Shown here in pieces: positions 60,475 through 64,000 of a stretch of 64,000 bases of DNA (within the stretch, counting starts at the first letter, position 1; each line of letters opens with the position of its first letter). This DNA is from Hyphomicrobiales bacterium (GTDB lineage Bacteria; Pseudomonadota; Alphaproteobacteria; Rhizobiales; Rhizobiaceae). The stretch is taken from positions 248,001 to 312,000 of the forward strand of contig UCGV01000003.1 in the NCBI GenBank assembly GCA_900471925.1, read 5' to 3'. The notes below the pieces were generated by a model. The model was given only the letters and a program-made list of their open reading frames with translations, was not told the DNA's origin and did not search any database. The translations under genes and the position numbers were made by a program.

Positions 60475-60500
60475 AGCGCCGCCATAGAGCGGCGCTTTTC
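60475..60500 (+). terminator. terminator of the BA14K-like gene
   Basis: AGCGCCGC-CATAGA-GCGGCGCT is a perfect 8-base-pair hairpin followed by TTTC, between the convergent BA14K-like and SDR genes. Confidence 0.8.
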
Positions 60501-60513
60501 ATTTGTCGTCAGG

Positions 60514-61383
60514 TCAGCTGATTTTCCTGTCCCAGGGCATGGGCTGTATGCCGCCCTGCTCGAAATCGGTCGACTGGCTGACCACGCGCCAGATGCGATC
60601 GGATTCCATGCGCGCGGCATCCGCCTTTTCCACCGCCGCAGCCGCATCGCTGCCAAGCAGCAGCCGCAGCGGCGGCACCTCCATCCCCGCGATATGCAGG
60701 ACGACAGCCGCCGCCTTGGCCGGATCGCCCGGCTGGCGACCATTATAGTTGCGCTGATAGTCCGCCATGGCGCCGACCGTTTCGGCATATTCAGGACGGC
60801 CGTCGTAGATCGCAGTCGAGGAGCCGGCGAAGTCAGTGCGAAAGCCGCCCGGCTCGATCACGGTCACCTTGATGCCGAGCGGCCCGACCTCTTTGGAAAG
60901 CACTTCGGAAAAACCCTCTACACCCCATTTCGCCGCCGCATAGGGCGCGCGACCGACAGGCCCGATCCTGCCGCCGACCGACGAGAACTGAATGATGTGC
61001 CCAGCCCCCTGCCCGCGCATGACCGGGATCGCCGCCTTGGTCACGATGATCGTGCCGAAGAGGTTCGTCTCGATCTGCGCCCGGAAATCCGCAAGGCTCG
61101 TATCCTCGATCGGCGCGACATTGCCGTAGCCGGCATTGTTGACGAGCACATCGAGCCGGCCGAATCGTTCGACCGCAGTCTTCACCGCAGCCTCGGCTGC
61201 CGCCTCGTCCGTCACATCAAGCGGGAGCGCCAGAACGCGTGACCCATGCGCCTCGACGAGATCGGCAAGCTGGCCGGGATCGCGTGCCGTCGCGACCAAC
61301 CTGTCGCCAGCCTCGAGCACGGCATCCGCCAACGCTCGGCCAAGACCGCGCGAGCTTCCAGTAATCAACCAAACCTTCGACAT
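60514..61383 (-). CDS. SDR family oxidoreductase
   Basis: The 289-residue classical short-chain dehydrogenase has the cofactor motif TGSSRGLG at residues 8-15, NNAG near residue 87, and the catalytic Ser and YxxxK (SSVGG and YAAAK). The substrate is unknown. It is divergent from an HxlR-type regulator gene, a frequent pairing in which the regulator controls the oxidoreductase. Confidence 0.92.
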   Translation of the reverse strand: MSKVWLITGSSRGLGRALADAVLEAGDRLVATARDPGQLADLVEAHGSRVLALPLDVTDEAAAEAAVKTAVERFGRLDVLVNNAGYGNVAPIEDTSLADFRAQIETNLFGTIIVTKAAIPVMRGQGAGHIIQFSSVGGRIGPVGRAPYAAAKWGVEGFSEVLSKEVGPLGIKVTVIEPGGFRTDFAGSSTAIYDGRPEYAETVGAMADYQRNYNGRQPGDPAKAAAVVLHIAGMEVPPLRLLLGSDAAAAVEKADAARMESDRIWRVVSQSTDFEQGGIQPMPWDRKIS

Positions 61384-61480
61384 GGAAACCTCCTTTTCGG
61401 TTCCCGCCCCATTTAGGATCTATTGTTTCATTTAGAAAGAAGGTACCTTGAAGATCTATACGCACCTGAAAGTAACTGTG

Positions 61481-61861
61481 ATGAAAGACGACATCTTCGA
61501 TTTCTGCCGCAACATGAGCGACGAGCAGGATGCACGCGCCCGGCAGATGCTGGAGCGCGCTGCCGCCAAATGGCCGTTGCGTGTCCTGCATGTCCTATCG
61601 GAGGCAGATGGCCCACTGCGGTTTTCACGCGTGCTGGAGCGAGTGGAGGATATCAGCCAGAAGGTTCTGACGCAGACCCTGCGCACGCTCGAAAGCGACG
61701 GGCTCGTCATTCGCACGCTCTACCCGCAGGTGCCTCCGCGCGTCGAATACGAGCTGACGCCACTCGGCCGCGAACTGCTCGCCCAAGTCGTCTCGCTCTG
61801 GCGCTGGATCGTCGTGCATCTCGATGAATTCGATGCGGCCAAGCCGCCAGCCAAGGTCTAG
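61481..61861 (+). CDS. HxlR family transcriptional regulator
   Basis: The 126-residue winged-helix protein has the HxlR core (AAAKWPLRVLHVLSEADGPLRFSRVLERVEDISQKVLTQTLRTLESDGLV), where the conserved Cys of redox-sensing HxlR proteins is replaced by none in the core; a Cys lies near residue 9. I chose the ATG at 61481; a TTG at 61448 gives 11 more residues. It is divergent from the SDR gene and probably regulates it. Confidence 0.88.
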   Translation: MKDDIFDFCRNMSDEQDARARQMLERAAAKWPLRVLHVLSEADGPLRFSRVLERVEDISQKVLTQTLRTLESDGLVIRTLYPQVPPRVEYELTPLGRELLAQVVSLWRWIVVHLDEFDAAKPPAKV

Positions 61862-61905
61862 GTTCCTGAGCCAGTCCTCGTCTTCATGCTCGACGAAGAT
61901 GTCAT

Positions 61906-62754
61906 TCAATCGCTGAAAACATCGGTGAATTCGGAGTGCCCTCTGTTCCCCTGATGCGGAGAACGCCATCCAAGCCGGTGGGAAATTTCGTTAGCCACCC
62001 TCGACAGTTCCGGTCCGAGAAATTCGATCCGCTCATTCGTCATGCGCATTTCCACGGCGGATGCGGAAATGGCGCCGATGACAGCTCCCGACCGCCCTCG
62101 GATGGGCGCAGCAACACAGCAAACGCCGTCTTCAAGTTCCTGCAGATCGGTCGCGTATCCCCGCTTGCGCACGGATTCCAGCTGTTGCAGAACCTGATCG
62201 AGCGTGGTCAGGGTGTGTTGCGTAAATCTGACAAGCTCTCCTTCGCCCAGAAGATCCCGAACTCGTTCTTCCCAGAGCCACGCGAGCATCACCTTCCCGG
62301 CCGCTGTGCAATAGAGCGGTTGCCGGGAGCCGATCTGCATCACGGTTCGAGCGGTGCTGCGGCCCTCGTACTGATCGATATAGATCACTTCCCTGCCTTC
62401 CAGGATGCAGAGGCTGACCGTATCGCCAATCTCATGGACAAATCTCTGGACGATCGGGCTCGCCACCTGGTCGAGACGCATGTGCTTCGAATAGGCCAGG
62501 CCGACTTCGAAAGCTTCGACGCCTATTCTGAAGGTTCCATTTTCCTGAGCCACGAAACCACGCTCGGAGAGCGTCGCGAGCAGCCGCGATGTCGTGCTTG
62601 GCGAAAGACCGAGCACGCGCGACAGTTCGGAGAGACTTAGGCCCGGCGTCTTTGCAAGAATCTGCAGAACGGAAAGCCCCCGATCGAGCGTCCGGGTTAC
62701 CGGCAGGCTCTCTCGAGTGGGTTTACGTCCGGGACGGTTGGAAACTTCCTTCAT
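61906..62754 (-). CDS. IclR family transcriptional regulator
   Basis: The 282-residue protein has the IclR winged helix (LSLSELSRVLGLSPSTTSRLLATLSERGFV, about residues 36-65) and the C-terminal effector domain (about 95-270). IclR factors control catabolic pathways for aromatic or sugar acids. The ATG at 62754 lies 5 bases after the stop of the upstream hydrolase gene, which suggests that the two are translated together, and the regulator probably controls that cluster. Confidence 0.92.
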   Translation of the reverse strand: MKEVSNRPGRKPTRESLPVTRTLDRGLSVLQILAKTPGLSLSELSRVLGLSPSTTSRLLATLSERGFVAQENGTFRIGVEAFEVGLAYSKHMRLDQVASPIVQRFVHEIGDTVSLCILEGREVIYIDQYEGRSTARTVMQIGSRQPLYCTAAGKVMLAWLWEERVRDLLGEGELVRFTQHTLTTLDQVLQQLESVRKRGYATDLQELEDGVCCVAAPIRGRSGAVIGAISASAVEMRMTNERIEFLGPELSRVANEISHRLGWRSPHQGNRGHSEFTDVFSD

Positions 62755-62759
62755 ATCAA

Positions 62760-63638
62760 TCAAACAGCCGGCTGAAGTGTCCGTAGGTGCTCGCACCAGC
62801 GTGCAATTTCGCCGGCTATTACCTTTTCGCTTCCGGTATAGAAAAATTCAACCCCTGCAAGCTTTCTGGTTTCGACGAGCGATGACGCGGTTGCGGTCCG
62901 CCGCACGCGCGCAAGGAAATCGTCGATATCCTTGTTGGCAAGCTTTTCCTTGGCTCCGTACCACGCCAATATCGGACACGTGATGCGCGCCAATGCAGGC
63001 GGCACACTCTCATAACCGTAAAGCGCCTCGTGGATCCTGTTGAGATCCATATAGGATTCGGCACTGATCGTGGCAACCTGCCGGTCAGCGCGCGTTCCCC
63101 AGGGAAGCAGTTCCTTTTCCCGTCCGCCGGCGATCATTTCCTCCGCCAGAGATTGCAGGTCCTGCCGAATCTTTTCGCGGAAAAGTGAGCCCGACGACGC
63201 AATGATAAGGCCCGCGAGGCGAGGATCCCGGCGCTCGGCCTGATAATAGACGACTTTCGCTCCGCCCAGGCCGTGCCCGGCGAGCAGCACACGCCCCTGA
63301 TATTTCGTCGCGAAATCGATCCATGCCGCGATGTCGAGGGGGGATTCGCTGAACAGCTCCCATGCGCTTCCGCCCAGATACGCACCCTTGTCCGTTCGAA
63401 ACCAGGTGCCGAAATCATGGCTGCGAAGATTTGCGGTGATGAACCGAAAACCACGAGCGGCAAGCTGCCTTCCGATCGTGACATATTCCATTTCCGAGAA
63501 TTTCTGGTGCAAGCCGTGAAACCATACGACCGTTTCAACTGGCCCGGGCTGCCCCAAGGGTTGCAGCATCAGTCCTTCCAGCGTCAAACCGTCCTCGGTC
63601 TTTACGTAGACGATCTCTTCTGTTGTTTCAGTCGACAA
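62760..63638 (-). CDS. alpha/beta hydrolase
   Basis: The 292-residue protein is an alpha/beta-hydrolase of the kind that carries a VVWFHGLHQ oxyanion strand and a GHGLGGAK nucleophile-elbow region, in which the canonical G-x-S-x-G serine is replaced by Gly (GHGLGG). The start is a TTG at 63638, 7 bases after AAGGGA; the frame extends to 63704 without a signal. It lies between a partial enolase-superfamily gene upstream and the iclR gene. The missing serine makes hydrolase activity uncertain. Confidence 0.78.
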   Translation of the reverse strand: MSTETTEEIVYVKTEDGLTLEGLMLQPLGQPGPVETVVWFHGLHQKFSEMEYVTIGRQLAARGFRFITANLRSHDFGTWFRTDKGAYLGGSAWELFSESPLDIAAWIDFATKYQGRVLLAGHGLGGAKVVYYQAERRDPRLAGLIIASSGSLFREKIRQDLQSLAEEMIAGGREKELLPWGTRADRQVATISAESYMDLNRIHEALYGYESVPPALARITCPILAWYGAKEKLANKDIDDFLARVRRTATASSLVETRKLAGVEFFYTGSEKVIAGEIARWCEHLRTLQPAV

Positions 63639-63855
63639 CCAACGTTCCCTTATCTGGAGTGTTATCCCGATGAAAACCCTTCTTTTTATCGGAGCCGATA
63701 GCATGCTTCGCTGTGGTCAACAACGATCATGCATGCCTGGCACCGTGGCAAGTCAGGAGGCCATCATCGGGTTTCGACGACCTCCCGTTCGCGGGTAGAG
63801 CCGGATATCGACCGAAAACCGCACGGGCTTCGCTGTATCCGGCTCCAAAGCAGTA

Positions 63856-64000
63856 TCAGGCGACTCGATACTTTTCGAGCGCTGCCTCGTTCGGATCGCT
63901 TGCCATGCCGGGAACATCCGGAATGGTCACGGTGCCGTCTTCGTTCAAATCCGGCGTGTACTTGTATACCTGGCCGGCCATCGGGTTCAGTTCCTTGGCG
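63856..64000 (-). CDS. probable enolase-superfamily (mandelate racemase/muconate lactonising) protein, C-terminal end only
   Basis: Only the last 47 codons lie in the window; the gene continues past the right edge. The visible tail, with GQVYKYTPDLNEDGTVTIPDVPG and a final ALEKYRVA, resembles the C-terminus of mandelate racemase / muconate lactonising enzymes. The link with an IclR regulator and a hydrolase downstream on the same strand supports a catabolic sugar-acid or aromatic-acid gene. The family call is an inference from a short piece. Confidence 0.5.
   Translation of the reverse strand, partial: AKELNPMAGQVYKYTPDLNEDGTVTIPDVPGMASDPNEAALEKYRVA

Overview
The window is chromosomal DNA of an alphaproteobacterium of the order Hyphomicrobiales (Rhizobiales), most likely Rhizobium. 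GC content is high. Several syntenic marker blocks fit this group: rpoD with dnaG and yqeY, carA and carB, greA with LPS-core glycosyltransferases, and lrp / trxB / lsrB followed by tandem AbcR-type small RNAs. No insertion sequence, prophage, integrase, CRISPR array, rRNA or tRNA was found. The genus call is inferred from gene content, not from a marker search.

Layout. Positions 1-9,500 hold small metabolic and regulatory genes: a hypothetical gene cut by the left edge, a DUF427 protein, a PanE-type reductase, a PhyH dioxygenase with a divergent AraC regulator, an AraC/EamA exporter pair, an NptII-like aminoglycoside phosphotransferase, two tandem DUF930 membrane proteins and a GYD protein. 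Positions 9,700-22,750 form a spread-out macromolecular-synthesis region (rpoD, dnaG, yqeY). It is interrupted by an L,D-transpeptidase gene, the kbl-tdh threonine-degradation operon, a methyltransferase, a cupin and recQ, which overlaps dnaG. A non-coding stretch of about 700 bases with a strong terminator follows dnaG's promoter side. Positions 23,000-36,200 run from carA to carB with about 8.5 kb of accessory genes between them: a GNAT acetyltransferase, a monooxygenase behind a SoxR-box promoter, MATE and Tet-like exporters, a LysR/aldo-keto reductase pair, a zinc metallopeptidase and an alcohol dehydrogenase.

Positions 36,200-44,200 hold a DUF2235 hydrolase whose Shine-Dalgarno sequence lies in a hairpin, a translationally coupled radical-SAM/UdgX DNA-repair operon with a LexA box at its start, greA with a terminator in its leader, and an LPS-core cluster (two glycosyltransferases and a FkbM methyltransferase). 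Positions 43,700-49,500 hold lrp, trxB, lsrB, two tandem AbcR-like sRNAs and an ArsR-MFS-old yellow enzyme operon. Positions 49,500-64,000 hold an APH(6)-type kinase, a LysR/epimerase pair, a Ca2+/H+ antiporter, aspartate aminotransferase, small membrane proteins, a PQQ-type sugar dehydrogenase, a DMT exporter, a cold-shock gene with a structured leader, a BA14K protein, an SDR/HxlR pair, and an IclR-hydrolase-enolase catabolic cluster cut by the right edge.

The best targets for follow-up are regulatory sites rather than a new gene island: the SoxR box, the LexA box over the start of the radical-SAM/UdgX operon, the greA leader terminator, the tandem AbcR sRNAs and the hairpin before the DUF2235 gene.
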